64,000 bases of DNA from Caproicibacter sp046707225 (GCF_046707225.1 NZ_JBJKOP010000047.1:7878-71877); one strand, 5' to 3'; positions 27,769 through 37,310 are shown, counted from the stretch's first letter. Notes: a model not told the origin generated them from the sequence alone. A program made the numbers and translations.

Positions 27769-27840
27769 CCGTTTCACTTCCAATCTGTTTCCAATCATAG
27801 CAATTTTTACTTTGAATTTCAAGCTGTGTTTTGATTTTTC

Positions 27841-28413
27841 CTAACGCCAGACCGGCTGAAGCTGATTTCCCTGCAAAGCCGCGAGAGCGGTTGGAAGAAT
27901 CAGGCTGAAATCCGCCACGGCGGAATTCGGTTTCTTCTCCGGATTATCCTGGCGCATGGGTACGAAATAAATATGTTTTACATTCATCAGTCTGCCCAAA
28001 TTCTGCGCGGAGGCGGCCAGAGCATCGTTTGTGGCCGGAGCCAGCACAACCGGAATCCCGATTCTCAGACAGGATTTGACGGCCATTGTGACGGCTGTGT
28101 CCGTAATCCCGTTCGCAAGTTTTGCAAGCGTGTTGCCCGTACACGGCGCGACGATCATCAGATCGACAAGCTTTTTGGGGCCGATCGGTTCGGAACCAAC
28201 AATACTTGTTATCACATCTCTTCCGCAGATATCGCTGACCTGCCAGAGAAAATCTTTCGCCCTGCCAAAACGTGTATCGGTGGAAGAAGCGTTTTCCGAC
28301 ATGATCGGCAAGAGCCTGTAACCCTGCCCGGCAATTTTTCTCATTTCGTCCAGCACGCTGTCAAACGTACAAAACGAGCCGCACATTGCGAATCCGAATG
28401 TAATTTCATTCAA
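27841..28413 (-). CDS. dpaB: Dipicolinate synthase subunit B
   Basis: Flavoprotein-like subunit (SpoVFB) of the enzyme that oxidises dihydrodipicolinate to dipicolinic acid in the mother cell for the spore core. 190 residues of the flavoprotein/phosphopantothenoylcysteine decarboxylase fold, with the FMN-binding-type segment VAPCTGNTLAKLANGITD near 107-124. It follows dpaA by 7 bp. Its presence means the organism encodes spore DPA synthesis. Confidence 0.95.
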   Translation of the reverse strand: MNEITFGFAMCGSFCTFDSVLDEMRKIAGQGYRLLPIMSENASSTDTRFGRAKDFLWQVSDICGRDVITSIVGSEPIGPKKLVDLMIVAPCTGNTLAKLANGITDTAVTMAVKSCLRIGIPVVLAPATNDALAASAQNLGRLMNVKHIYFVPMRQDNPEKKPNSAVADFSLILPTALAALQGNQLQPVWR

Positions 28414-28420
28414 AACGCCG

Positions 28421-29278
28421 TCACTCCTTCAGAATATGATAAATCGTTTCCTTGATGATTTCTCCGGCGGCCTTCGGCGCGACTTTTCCCGGAAGCGCAA
28501 GCGCTTGAATCAGATGAAGATCCAACTCCTTCGCAGCCTGCCGGTCCACCCCGCCCGGAAGAGACGCAAGATCGATGATGAGAGGATCACATTGCATTTT
28601 TTTTAAAACGGAACGATCAAAAACAGAATACGGAATGGTATTAAAGATAATATCGTAGTTCCCCGCTCCAACCTGCTCCGTCAAAATGGGTGAGTATCCG
28701 CAGGAGCGAATCCACGCGAGATCCGCTTGTTTTCTCGCGCTGACGGTGACGCGGGCTCCGATTCCGTAAAGCATCCGGGAAAGCACTTTGCCGATTCGAC
28801 CGTACCCGGCGACAAGGCACCGGCTTCCGTTCAATGTACCGGGGTATTCCCTCATCGCGATTTCAATGGCGCCTTCCGCCGTAGGAACCGCATTGCGAAC
28901 GGCAAATTCCTCCCGTAAACTGTAATCGTGCGTATTGATGCGGTCCCACTGCCTGCTCGTTTGAAAAAGCAGCCCCATTTTACCGCCGAATACTTGTTTT
29001 TCTAGCAGAAGCTCTGCAAAATTATCGTCCAATACAATCTGCTTTTTACTGTAATCCGTTTTTAAGTGAATTCCGTCGGAGGTTACCGGCAAAGGAAGAA
29101 TGATGGATTCACAGTTTTTTACCACTTCCTCTAATTCCGACTTGCGAATCATTTCGTGAAACTCCACGTCGTCAAAGCCAAAGGCGTATACGGAAAAGCC
29201 ATCCGCGGCGATGGATTCCGCCATTGCAATCTGCCGCCCGTCCCCGCCCAAAACACCGAAGGTGCGGTTTTCTTTCAT
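28421..29278 (-). CDS. dpaA: Dipicolinate synthase subunit A
   Basis: SpoVFA: NAD(P)-binding subunit of dipicolinate synthase. 285 residues, with an N-terminal domain (FGVLGGDGRQIAMAE) and a Rossmann domain (CLVAGYGRIGKVLSRML near 160-175). Start ATG 29278 follows a GGGGGG stretch by 9 bases; the longer open frame upstream has no support. A SigK-like promoter lies 31 bp upstream, in keeping with mother-cell expression of this operon in Bacillus. Divergent from murC. Confidence 0.94.
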   Translation of the reverse strand: MKENRTFGVLGGDGRQIAMAESIAADGFSVYAFGFDDVEFHEMIRKSELEEVVKNCESIILPLPVTSDGIHLKTDYSKKQIVLDDNFAELLLEKQVFGGKMGLLFQTSRQWDRINTHDYSLREEFAVRNAVPTAEGAIEIAMREYPGTLNGSRCLVAGYGRIGKVLSRMLYGIGARVTVSARKQADLAWIRSCGYSPILTEQVGAGNYDIIFNTIPYSVFDRSVLKKMQCDPLIIDLASLPGGVDRQAAKELDLHLIQALALPGKVAPKAAGEIIKETIYHILKE

Positions 29279-29308
29279 AAAGAGAAGCCCCCCGCTATTT
29301 TCTTCTAA

Positions 29309-29336
29309 CATAGTATGGAGGTGGTTCCCGCAATGT
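29309..29336 (-). promoter_or_regulatory. Possible SigK promoter of dpaAB
   Basis: Minus strand: AC (29336-29335), 17 bp, CATACTATG (29317-29309), against the SigK pattern AC-N16/17-CATAnnnTA. It is placed 31 bp before dpaA. The pattern is short, so the match is suggestive only; the function of the operon is the main support. Confidence 0.4.
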
Positions 29337-29371
29337 GATTCTGTAGAAGAAATGCAAAAATATATTTTCTG

Positions 29372-29400
29372 TTGCATATATTCCAAAATGTGATTATTAT
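29372..29400 (+). promoter_or_regulatory. Predicted sigma-A promoter of murC
   Basis: TTGCAT (29372-29377), 17 bp, TATTAT (29395-29400) on the plus strand, 67 bp before the murC start, back to back with the candidate dpaA promoter. Confidence 0.55.
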
Positions 29401-29466
29401 AAATATGTTTGGCAATATATTTATTTGAGCGCTTTCTGGACAAAAACAATGGTAAGGAGTAAACTT

Positions 29467-30846
29467 ATGGAATTATACGACATCCTGTCAAAGGTTAAAA
29501 AAATACATTTTGTTGGAATCGGAGGATCGGGAATGTGCCCGATTGCCGAAATCCTGTTCCATCAGGGCTATCAGCTGACCGGGTCGGATATCAGCGAATC
29601 GGATACTCTGGAGCGGGTCCGTTCTTACGGGATCCCGGTTTTCATGGGGCAAAAAGCGGAAAACATCGATGGAGCCGAACTGGTGGTTTACACCGCCGCT
29701 GTGAAACCGGATAACCCGGAGCTGGTGGCCGCGCGGGAGAAAAATATTCCGACGGTCGAGCGGTCCGTTATGCTCGGGATGGTGGCTCGCCGGTATGAAA
29801 ACGCAGTGGCTGTTTCCGGAACGCACGGAAAAACGACGACGACGGCCATGATCACTCAGATTCTGATCGGCGCCGGAAAAGACCCCTCCGCTGTAATTGG
29901 GGGAAAACTGCCGCTGATCGGCGGAAACGGGCGCGTGGGGCATTCCGACACCATTGTCTGCGAAGCGTGTGAGTATGTCGATACTTTTCTGCAATTACAC
30001 CCCGCAATTTCCGTAATTCTGAATATTGATAACGATCACCTTGATTATTTCGGCACAGTGGAAAACACCATTCGCTCTTTTCATCAGTTCGCCAAACAGA
30101 CATCCCGCCTTCTTGTCGTAAACGGGGATAATAAAAACGCAATGAAAGCGGTTGAGGGCCTTGAGGGAAAGGAAATCCTCACCTATGGGTTTGACAAGGA
30201 AAACGATTATTACGCGGACGAAATTTGCAATACACTGCGGGCCCGTGAAAAATTCGTCGTTTATCGCAAGGGCGAAAAACTGGTCGAAGTCACCCTGAGT
30301 GTTCCGGGCAAGCACAACATTTATAACGCCCTGGCCGCTTTTGCGGTCGCGGATCATCTGGGTATAGAGTCCAAAGTGATTGCGGAAAACCTGCATCAGT
30401 TTACGGGAGTCCACCGCAGATTTGAACTGCTGGGCGAATATGGCGGGGTTACGGTGGCCGATGATTTTGCGCACCACCCAACCGAAATCGCGGCGACGCT
30501 GACCGCCGCAAAACAGATGGGATTTTCACAGGTCTGGGCTGTTTTTCAGCCGCATACGTATTCCAGGACCTATATGCTGCTGGACGACTTTGCAAAGGTT
30601 TTACAAATTGCAGACCGGGTTGTGCTTTCTGAAATTCTTGCCGTTCGCGAAACGAATACGTATCATATCTATGCAAAAGACCTGGCCGACAAAATTCCGG
30701 GATGTGTCTGGTTTAAAACATTTGAGGAGATTTCAGACTATATGCTGGAACATGCGAAAGACGGCGATCTGATTTTGACCCTCGGCGGCGGCGACGTCTA
30801 TAAATGCGCTAATCTGATTGTTAAAAAATATCAGCAAAAAAACTAG
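29467..30846 (+). CDS. murC: UDP-N-acetylmuramate--L-alanine ligase
   Basis: Adds L-Ala to UDP-MurNAc, the first stem-peptide step of peptidoglycan synthesis. 459 residues, three Mur-ligase domains: UDP-binding N-terminal (HFVGIGGSGM near 14-23), ATPase centre with P-loop GTHGKTTT, and the C-terminal substrate domain (DDFAHHPTEI). ATG 29467 has AAGGAG 7 bases upstream, so upstream in-frame codons are left out. Single gene bounded by a promoter and a strong terminator palindrome. Confidence 0.96.
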   Translation: MELYDILSKVKKIHFVGIGGSGMCPIAEILFHQGYQLTGSDISESDTLERVRSYGIPVFMGQKAENIDGAELVVYTAAVKPDNPELVAAREKNIPTVERSVMLGMVARRYENAVAVSGTHGKTTTTAMITQILIGAGKDPSAVIGGKLPLIGGNGRVGHSDTIVCEACEYVDTFLQLHPAISVILNIDNDHLDYFGTVENTIRSFHQFAKQTSRLLVVNGDNKNAMKAVEGLEGKEILTYGFDKENDYYADEICNTLRAREKFVVYRKGEKLVEVTLSVPGKHNIYNALAAFAVADHLGIESKVIAENLHQFTGVHRRFELLGEYGGVTVADDFAHHPTEIAATLTAAKQMGFSQVWAVFQPHTYSRTYMLLDDFAKVLQIADRVVLSEILAVRETNTYHIYAKDLADKIPGCVWFKTFEEISDYMLEHAKDGDLILTLGGGDVYKCANLIVKKYQQKN

Positions 30847-30871
30847 CAGCGGCGGGAATTCCCAACTGCTG

Positions 30872-30970
30872 CATAAAAAATCGGAGCCTGCTATGAAATG
30901 CCTCAAAAGCCGGACTAAGTATTATACTGTCCGGCTTTTAGAGGTATTTCATTCATGCGGGCTCTTTTTA
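30872..30970. terminator. 81-bp near-perfect palindrome, bidirectional terminator between murC and uvrA
   Basis: 30884-30964 folds back along almost its whole length: GAGCCTGC with GCGGGCTC, GAAATGCCTC with GAGGTATTTC, AAAAGCCGGAC with GTCCGGCTTTT (11 bp, perfect), and a small AGTAT/ATACT tip. T-runs follow on both strands (TTTTT on plus at 30965, TTTTTT on minus near 30880). A smaller hairpin (30846-30872) precedes it. It serves the convergent ends of murC and uvrA. It is much longer than a normal terminator. The rest of the gap to uvrA (30975-31125) holds no feature I can support. Confidence 0.85.
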
Positions 30971-31125
30971 TTTCGTACCTGTTCTTAATATTCCTTGATG
31001 AATCAGGTACTCTTCCAATTCTGAACAGCCTTTAAAACAATGTCCCCCAAAGCCACGATATTACTGATCATACCAGCTTTCTCTTTTCCTCTGTTTTACT
31101 TCAATGCGTGAATGAACTGAGCTAT

Positions 31126-33975
31126 TTACTCCGCCGACTCAGTTAAAACAGTTTCGTCCAGCATTTTTTTCAGATATTGTCCTGTATAGGATTCGGGAAC
31201 CATTGCAATTTCTTCCGGGGTACCGGTGGCAACAACCTGCCCTCCGGCGTTTCCTCCCTCCGGCCCCAGGTCAACAATATAATCCGCCGTCTTAATCAAA
31301 TCCAGATTATGCTCAATGACAAGAACCGTGTTTCCGCCGTCGACCAGTTTCTGAAGAACTTCGATCAGTTTATGAACGTCCGCAATATGAAGGCCCGTGG
31401 TCGGCTCATCCAAAATGTAGATGGTTCTTCCGGTCGGGCGTTTGCTCAGCTCCGCCGCCAGTTTAACCCGCTGCGCTTCTCCGCCCGACAGAGTGGTCGC
31501 AGGCTGGCCGATTTTTACATAGCCGAGTCCTACATCATAAATCGTCTGCAGTTTCCGCGCGATGCGAGGAATGCCGGCAAAGAACTGAAGCCCTTCTTCC
31601 ACGGTCATTTCCAGCACGTCATAAATGCTTTTTCCCTTATATTTAATTTCGAGTGTTTCACGGTTATAGCGCTTTCCCTTGCAGACGTCGCAGGGAACGT
31701 AAACGTCCGGAAGAAAATTCATCTCAATCTTAATGATTCCGTCGCCCTCGCAGGCTTCACAGCGCCCTCCTTTAATGTTAAAGGAAAACCGACCGGAAGT
31801 ATAGCCGCGAAGTTTGGCGTCCTGTGTGGACGCAAACAAATCCCGGATATCGGTAAAGACGCCGGTGTAGGTCGCCGGATTGGAACGGGGCGTGCGCCCG
31901 ATCGGCGACTGGTCGATCTGGATGACCTTATCCAGCGCGTCCAGCCCGGTAATCTTTTGAAACGAACCCGGGCGGGTTTTGGCGCCGTTCAATTCCGCGG
32001 CAAGGTATTTGTAGAGGATTTCATTAATCAGCGAAGACTTTCCGGAACCTGAAACACCGGTGACACAGATAAACTCGCCGAGAGGAAAATTAACGCTGAC
32101 ATTTTTCAGATTGTTCTGCGACGCGCCGACGATGGAAAGCTTTTTCCCGTTTCCTTCCCGCCTTTTCTCGGGAATATCAACCTTTCTGCGCCCGCTTAGA
32201 TAATCGCCGGTAATGGAGCCTTTGCATTTCAGAATATCCCGGACCTTGCCGTTGAAAACGACCTCTCCGCCATGGACGCCGGCGCCGGGGCCGATGTCGA
32301 CGATATGATCGGCGGCCAACATAGTCTCTTCGTCGTGTTCGACGACAATGACGGTATTGCCGATGTCCCGCAGGTGCTTCAGCGTATCAAGCAGCTTCGT
32401 GTTATCCCTTTGGTGAAGGCCGATGCTGGGTTCGTCCAGAATGTATAAAACACCGGTCAGGGAGGAACCGATCTGTGTTGCAAGGCGGATTCTCTGGCTT
32501 TCTCCGCCGGAAAGAGTGCCCGCCGATCTGGAAAGCGTCAGATATTCCAGGCCGACGTTCTTTAAAAAGCCGAGACGGCTACGAATTTCTCTCAGAATGA
32601 GCCGGGCAATCATGTTTTCCCGTTCCGAGAGCTTCAGACGGTCAAAAAACTCAAGAGCTTCGGAGATGGATTTGTCGCACAGGTCGGCGATATTGATGCC
32701 GCCCACCGTCACGGCAAGGCTGACGGGAGACAGCCGTTTTCCATGGCAGGCATCGCAGGGGATCGCGCTCATATAGGACTGGATTTCTTCTTTGATCCAG
32801 TTGCTTTGCGTGTCCCGGTAACGGCGTTCAAGATTGTTGACAACGCCTTCAAATTCGGTTTGGTAGACGCTGTGCGCGAAATCGGTGCTTCGCTCCACCC
32901 GTATTTTTTCACCTTTGGTGCCGTACAGCAGAATGTCGACAATCTGTTTCGGGAGCTTGCCGACCGGAGTGTCAAGGGAAAAATGATAGTGCTTTGCAAG
33001 CGCTTTAAAATACATCGTAGCGATGGTATTGCCCTCCATCGCCCATCCCCCGGCTTTGATGCCTCCCTGATTGATTGAGAGACTCTTATCGGGAAGAATC
33101 AGATTCGGGTCGATTTTCATAAAGAGTCCAAGGCCGGAACATTTCGGGCACGCACCGAAGGGGTTGTTAAAGGAAAACATTCGGGGGGCCAGTTCTTCCA
33201 CACTGACACCGTGCTCCGGACAGGCATAGTTTTGTGAAAACACGTGATCTTCTCCGTCAACAACACTGATGACGGTTAAACCGCCCGACAGCCCGGAAGC
33301 TGTTTCAATGGAATCAGCCAGGCGGGACCGCACGGATGGTTGTATCACAAGTCTGTCCACAACAATCTCGATCGTATGTTTTTTGTTTTTTTCCAGTTTA
33401 ATGGTTTCTGAAAGATCGTAGATAAGACCGTCGGCACGGACACGGACATATCCGCTTTTCCTCGCGGCCTCGAATTCTTTCTGATGCTCCCCTTTCCTTT
33501 CACGGACAACGGGAGCCAGCACAAGAATTTTTGAGCCTTCCGGAAGACTCATGACCTGGTCGACAATCTGGTCGATCGTCTGTTGACGGATTTCCCTGCC
33601 GCAGACCGGGCAATGCGGAATCCCGATTCTGGCGTACAGCAGACGCAGATAATCGTAAATTTCCGTGACGGTTCCGACGGTTGAACGCGGGTTTTTTGAT
33701 GTTGTTTTCTGGTCGATGGAGATGGCCGGAGAAAGACCGTCGATGGAATCGACATCCGGCTTGTCCACCTGCCCGAGAAACTGCCGCGCATACGAGGATA
33801 AGGATTCCACGTACCTGCGCTGCCCTTCCGCGTAGATCGTATCAAACGCAAGCGAGGACTTCCCGGAACCGGAAAGCCCTGTAAAGACGATCAGCTTGTC
33901 ACGCGGTATTTCCAAATCGATATTTTTCAAATTATGTTCTCTGGCGCCTTTGACCAGAATGGTTTTTGCTGACAT
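31126..33975 (-). CDS. uvrA: Excinuclease ABC subunit A
   Basis: Damage-recognition ATPase of nucleotide excision repair. 949 residues. Two ABC modules with Walker A GLSGSGKSS (near 33) and GVSGSGKSS (near 643), two ABC signatures (LSGGESQRIRLA, LSGGEAQRVKLA), and zinc modules (CPVCG, CPKC, CEAC/CDVC). Starts 18 bp after uvrB in the pyrE-radC-uvrB-uvrA transcript. Confidence 0.98.
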   Translation of the reverse strand: MSAKTILVKGAREHNLKNIDLEIPRDKLIVFTGLSGSGKSSLAFDTIYAEGQRRYVESLSSYARQFLGQVDKPDVDSIDGLSPAISIDQKTTSKNPRSTVGTVTEIYDYLRLLYARIGIPHCPVCGREIRQQTIDQIVDQVMSLPEGSKILVLAPVVRERKGEHQKEFEAARKSGYVRVRADGLIYDLSETIKLEKNKKHTIEIVVDRLVIQPSVRSRLADSIETASGLSGGLTVISVVDGEDHVFSQNYACPEHGVSVEELAPRMFSFNNPFGACPKCSGLGLFMKIDPNLILPDKSLSINQGGIKAGGWAMEGNTIATMYFKALAKHYHFSLDTPVGKLPKQIVDILLYGTKGEKIRVERSTDFAHSVYQTEFEGVVNNLERRYRDTQSNWIKEEIQSYMSAIPCDACHGKRLSPVSLAVTVGGINIADLCDKSISEALEFFDRLKLSERENMIARLILREIRSRLGFLKNVGLEYLTLSRSAGTLSGGESQRIRLATQIGSSLTGVLYILDEPSIGLHQRDNTKLLDTLKHLRDIGNTVIVVEHDEETMLAADHIVDIGPGAGVHGGEVVFNGKVRDILKCKGSITGDYLSGRRKVDIPEKRREGNGKKLSIVGASQNNLKNVSVNFPLGEFICVTGVSGSGKSSLINEILYKYLAAELNGAKTRPGSFQKITGLDALDKVIQIDQSPIGRTPRSNPATYTGVFTDIRDLFASTQDAKLRGYTSGRFSFNIKGGRCEACEGDGIIKIEMNFLPDVYVPCDVCKGKRYNRETLEIKYKGKSIYDVLEMTVEEGLQFFAGIPRIARKLQTIYDVGLGYVKIGQPATTLSGGEAQRVKLAAELSKRPTGRTIYILDEPTTGLHIADVHKLIEVLQKLVDGGNTVLVIEHNLDLIKTADYIVDLGPEGGNAGGQVVATGTPEEIAMVPESYTGQYLKKMLDETVLTESAE

Positions 33976-33993
33976 ACTTCCTCCGTAATCCTG

Positions 33994-35958
33994 CTACTTT
34001 CCGCTGCTGAGCTCCTTAATCTGGTCGCGCAGCCATGCGGCGTGCTCAAATTCCAGCAGCTTTGCGGCCGCCTTCATCTCCTTGGTCAATTCTTCTATCA
34101 TTCGTTTCCGTTCGGAAGACGTAAGACGTTTGTGTTTCTTGCCGGAATCCGAATCTTCTCTTTTAGAACTGATTTCAAGAATGTCGGAAACATTCTTGAC
34201 GATCGTTTTCGGCGTTATGCAGTGTTCCTGATTGTACCGCATCTGAATATCACGTCTGCGCTGGGTTTCCCGGATTGCCGCCTCCATGGAGGGCGTAACG
34301 GAATCTGCGTACATGATCACCTGTCCGTTCGCGTTTCGGGCCGCGCGGCCGATGGTCTGAATCAGGGAACGCTCGCTGCGAAGGAAGCCTTCCTTATCCG
34401 CGTCGAGGATGGAGACCAGAGAAACCTCCGGGATGTCCAGCCCCTCGCGCAAAAGGTTAATCCCGACCAGAACATCAAACTCGCCCAACCGCAAGTCGCG
34501 AATGATTTCCATTCGTTCAATTGTATCGATATCATGGTGCATATAGCGTACGCGAATTCCCATGGAATCCAGATAAGACGTAAGATCCTCCGACATTTTT
34601 TTGGTCAGCGTTGTGACCAGCACGCGTTCTTTCTTTGCAGTTCTCAGGTTGATTTCCGAAATCAGATCGTCGATCTGTCCCTCGGTCGGCTTTACAATGA
34701 TTTCCGGGTCGATCAGTCCGGTCGGACGAATGACCTGTTCGACAATCTGCGCAGATTTTTCTTTTTCCAGGTCGCCCGGCGTCGCGCTGACAAAGACCGC
34801 CTGATTGATATGCCGATAAAATTCATCGAAATTCAGCGGGCGGTTATCATAAGCGGAAGGAAGGCGAAAGCCGAAGTTAATCAGCGTTTCCTTCCTAGCC
34901 CGGTCCCCCGCATACATGGAGCGAACCTGGGGCAGAGTGACATGGGACTCATCCACAAAAAGAAGAAAATCCTCTGGAAAATAGTCGAGCAGCGTAAACG
35001 GTGAACTGCCGGGTTCTCGCCCGGAAAGGACGCGGGAGTAGTTCTCAATTCCTTTACAAAACCCGATCTCCCCCAGCATTTCCATATCGTAACGCGTCCG
35101 CTCCTGTATGCGCTGCGCTTCGATCAGCTTATTCTGGCTTTGAAACAGCGCTACGCGTTCCTCCATCTCCCGGTTAATCTCGGAAATTGCGCGCATCATT
35201 TTTTCTCTCGGAACAATATAATGAGATGCGGGATAAATCGCGATATGCTTTAAGTCCGATTTAATATCGCCTGTAAGAGGATTGATTTCGCGGATTCTGT
35301 CGATCTCATCCCCAAAAAACTCCACGCGTACCGCCGTGTCGTTGGACTGGACGGGAAAAATCTCGACCACGTCGCCATGGACGCGAAACTTATTTCGGAT
35401 AAAATTGACGTCGTTTCGTTCATACTGGATTTCGACCAGCTTTTTTAACAGCTCGTCGCGGTTTTTCTTCATTCCGGGGCGTAGAGAAATGACCATGGTC
35501 CGGTAATCGATTGGGTCGCCCAGACTGTAAATGCAGGAAACACTGGCGACAATAATCACGTCCCGGCGTTCAGAAAGCGCGGAAGTGGCGGAGTGCCTAA
35601 GTTTATCGATTTCGTCGTTAATTGCGGAGTCCTTCTCAATATAGGTATCCGTCGTGGGAATATATGCCTCTGGCTGGTAATAATCATAATAACTGACAAA
35701 ATACTCCACGGCGTTTTCCGGAAAAAACTCACGAAATTCTGAACAAAGCTGTGCCGCAAGCGTTTTGTTATGGGCCAGCACCAAGGTCGGCCGGTTCATT
35801 TGGGCAATGACGTTTGCCATGGTAAACGTTTTTCCGGAGCCGGTTACTCCAAGCAGGGTTTGCTCCCGCTCCCCCTTGCCAAGCCCGTCCACCAATTGCC
35901 GAATCGCTTTCGGCTGGTCCCCGGTCGGTTGATATTGCGAAACCAGTTTAAAATCCAT
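33994..35958 (-). CDS. uvrB: Excinuclease ABC subunit B
   Basis: DEAD-like helicase-fold ATPase that verifies damage and recruits UvrC. 654 residues, with Walker A GVTGSGKTFTMA near 38-49, the beta-hairpin region (YYDYYQPEAY near 92-101), DESH box (FVDESHVT), helicase motif VI (QTIGRAARN) and a C-terminal UVR motif for UvrC binding. It lies 3 bp after radC and 18 bp before uvrA; uvrC is not in the window. Confidence 0.98.
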   Translation of the reverse strand: MDFKLVSQYQPTGDQPKAIRQLVDGLGKGEREQTLLGVTGSGKTFTMANVIAQMNRPTLVLAHNKTLAAQLCSEFREFFPENAVEYFVSYYDYYQPEAYIPTTDTYIEKDSAINDEIDKLRHSATSALSERRDVIIVASVSCIYSLGDPIDYRTMVISLRPGMKKNRDELLKKLVEIQYERNDVNFIRNKFRVHGDVVEIFPVQSNDTAVRVEFFGDEIDRIREINPLTGDIKSDLKHIAIYPASHYIVPREKMMRAISEINREMEERVALFQSQNKLIEAQRIQERTRYDMEMLGEIGFCKGIENYSRVLSGREPGSSPFTLLDYFPEDFLLFVDESHVTLPQVRSMYAGDRARKETLINFGFRLPSAYDNRPLNFDEFYRHINQAVFVSATPGDLEKEKSAQIVEQVIRPTGLIDPEIIVKPTEGQIDDLISEINLRTAKKERVLVTTLTKKMSEDLTSYLDSMGIRVRYMHHDIDTIERMEIIRDLRLGEFDVLVGINLLREGLDIPEVSLVSILDADKEGFLRSERSLIQTIGRAARNANGQVIMYADSVTPSMEAAIRETQRRRDIQMRYNQEHCITPKTIVKNVSDILEISSKREDSDSGKKHKRLTSSERKRMIEELTKEMKAAAKLLEFEHAAWLRDQIKELSSGK

Positions 35959-35961
35959 TTT

Positions 35962-36705
35962 TTACTCCAGTTCAGGGTTAAACAAATCCGGCATCAGTTT
36001 GCTTTTTGCAATCGAAAGATAATCGTTGCCGCTGACGATGATGTGGTCGATCAGCCTGACCTCCACCGTGTCCAGCGCCTCATAGACCCACCGCGTCGTA
36101 CTCAGATCCTGCTTCGACGGCAGGCAATTTCCGCTTGGGTGATTATGGGATAAAATAGCGTAAACGGCGTCATACTGCACGGAGAGCCGGACAATCTTTT
36201 TAATGTAAATACTGGCGGAATTCACAGCTCCTTCATCCACAACGTCGCAGTACAGAACGCGGGTCTTGCTGTCCAGAAGCATCAAAACCACAACTTCGTT
36301 CTGGCGGCCGATAAATTTGTTCAACAGGCGCTTACCGGCTTCGTCGTAGCTGTAAATATAAGTTTTATCGCGGTCGAGATCCTCCTGATACCTTCGGCAA
36401 AGCTGAGGAATCAATTTAATCAGTGTTGCCGCCGACATTCCGATCCCGTTGACTTTCAGGAGTTCCTCAAACGGGGCGTCGAAAGTCCCGGACAGAGAAC
36501 CGAATTTCTGCAGAAGCTGGTGCGCAATCGGATTTGTATCCTTAAGCGGAATCGCATAAAAAAGGAGAAGTTCCAAAACTGAGTGTGCCTGAAAAGAATC
36601 CAGCCCGGCGGCTAAAAATTGGCTTTTTACCCGTTCCCTGTGCCCTGCGTGCAGAGATTCCGTTTCGGGCTGCTTCTGATTTCCTGCAGAGGTGTTTTTC
36701 TCCAA
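35962..36705 (-). CDS. radC: RadC-family JAMM/MPN protein
   Basis: Family member with a helix-hairpin-helix-like N-terminal part (LLKVNGIGMSAATLIKLIPQL) and a JAMM metalloprotease-like domain with SHNHPSG and a downstream Asp. The historic link to repair is doubtful in Bacillus, and the true activity is unknown. About 247 residues from TTG 36705, which has GGGAG 9 bases upstream; a longer frame to 36807 would overlap pyrE by 76 bp and adds a low-complexity stretch, so I reject it. Its place before uvrB is consistent with a DNA-related role. Confidence 0.85.
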   Translation of the reverse strand: MEKNTSAGNQKQPETESLHAGHRERVKSQFLAAGLDSFQAHSVLELLLFYAIPLKDTNPIAHQLLQKFGSLSGTFDAPFEELLKVNGIGMSAATLIKLIPQLCRRYQEDLDRDKTYIYSYDEAGKRLLNKFIGRQNEVVVLMLLDSKTRVLYCDVVDEGAVNSASIYIKKIVRLSVQYDAVYAILSHNHPSGNCLPSKQDLSTTRWVYEALDTVEVRLIDHIIVSGNDYLSIAKSKLMPDLFNPELE

Positions 36706-36731
36706 CAGCAGCCGCTCCCTTTTATTAAGAA

Positions 36732-37310
36732 TCAGCTCTTTCTGCTGCCCGGTTTGACCGGAGCGGGGGCCCCCGCTTTGCAAAGAGGGCAGTCCTGAGG
36801 TTCCCATGACTCTACTTCCAGCGAAACAACCGCCTGATACGGAACGCCAAAATCAATTTTTCCCCCTGTGCGGTCCACAATAGAACCAACCCCGGCAACT
36901 ACGCCTCCGCTTTTTCGAATAAGCTCTATTACTTCGCGCACAGAGCCTCCGGTTGTTACGACATCTTCCACCACAAGTATTCTTTGCCCAGGGGTCACGG
37001 CGAAGCCGCGGCGCAGAGTCATTTTGCCGTCCTCCCCGCGTTCGGTAAAGAAGTTTTCACATCCCAGCGCCCTGCTGACTTCATAAGCCATTTGCACAGC
37101 GCCCATTGCCGGCCCGATTACAATTTCAACACCTTCACTCTTATATTTCTCGGCAAGGGCAGCGCAAAGCTCCTCACTGTATTTGGTGTTTTGAAAAATT
37201 TTGGCACACTGAAGGTAGCGGTTGCTGTGCCGGCCGGAGGTCAGTTTGAAATGTCCTTCCAGCAAAACTCCCGCTTCGTTGAATAGTTCCAGAGCGCGTT
37301 CCTGAGTCAT
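36732..37310 (-). CDS. pyrE: Orotate phosphoribosyltransferase
   Basis: Transfers phosphoribose from PRPP to orotate, giving OMP in pyrimidine synthesis. 192 residues. The PRPP loop ILVVEDVVTTGGS is near 113-125. It is separate from other pyr genes and heads a repair cluster (radC-uvrB-uvrA). The short leader (about 30 nt) has no room for a PyrR attenuator. The sequence SGRHSNRYL near 24-32 resembles the longer clostridial/archaeal-type PyrE. Confidence 0.94.
   Translation of the reverse strand: MTQERALELFNEAGVLLEGHFKLTSGRHSNRYLQCAKIFQNTKYSEELCAALAEKYKSEGVEIVIGPAMGAVQMAYEVSRALGCENFFTERGEDGKMTLRRGFAVTPGQRILVVEDVVTTGGSVREVIELIRKSGGVVAGVGSIVDRTGGKIDFGVPYQAVVSLEVESWEPQDCPLCKAGAPAPVKPGSRKS

Noticed and set aside
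31003..31071. 22-codon minus-strand ORF after uvrA (starts MISNIVALGD)
   Set aside because: Weak ribosome site, no family, and no separate promoter; too short to support.
34042..35004. 320-codon open frame on the plus strand
   Set aside because: Lies wholly antisense to uvrB; no recognisable protein and no start signal.
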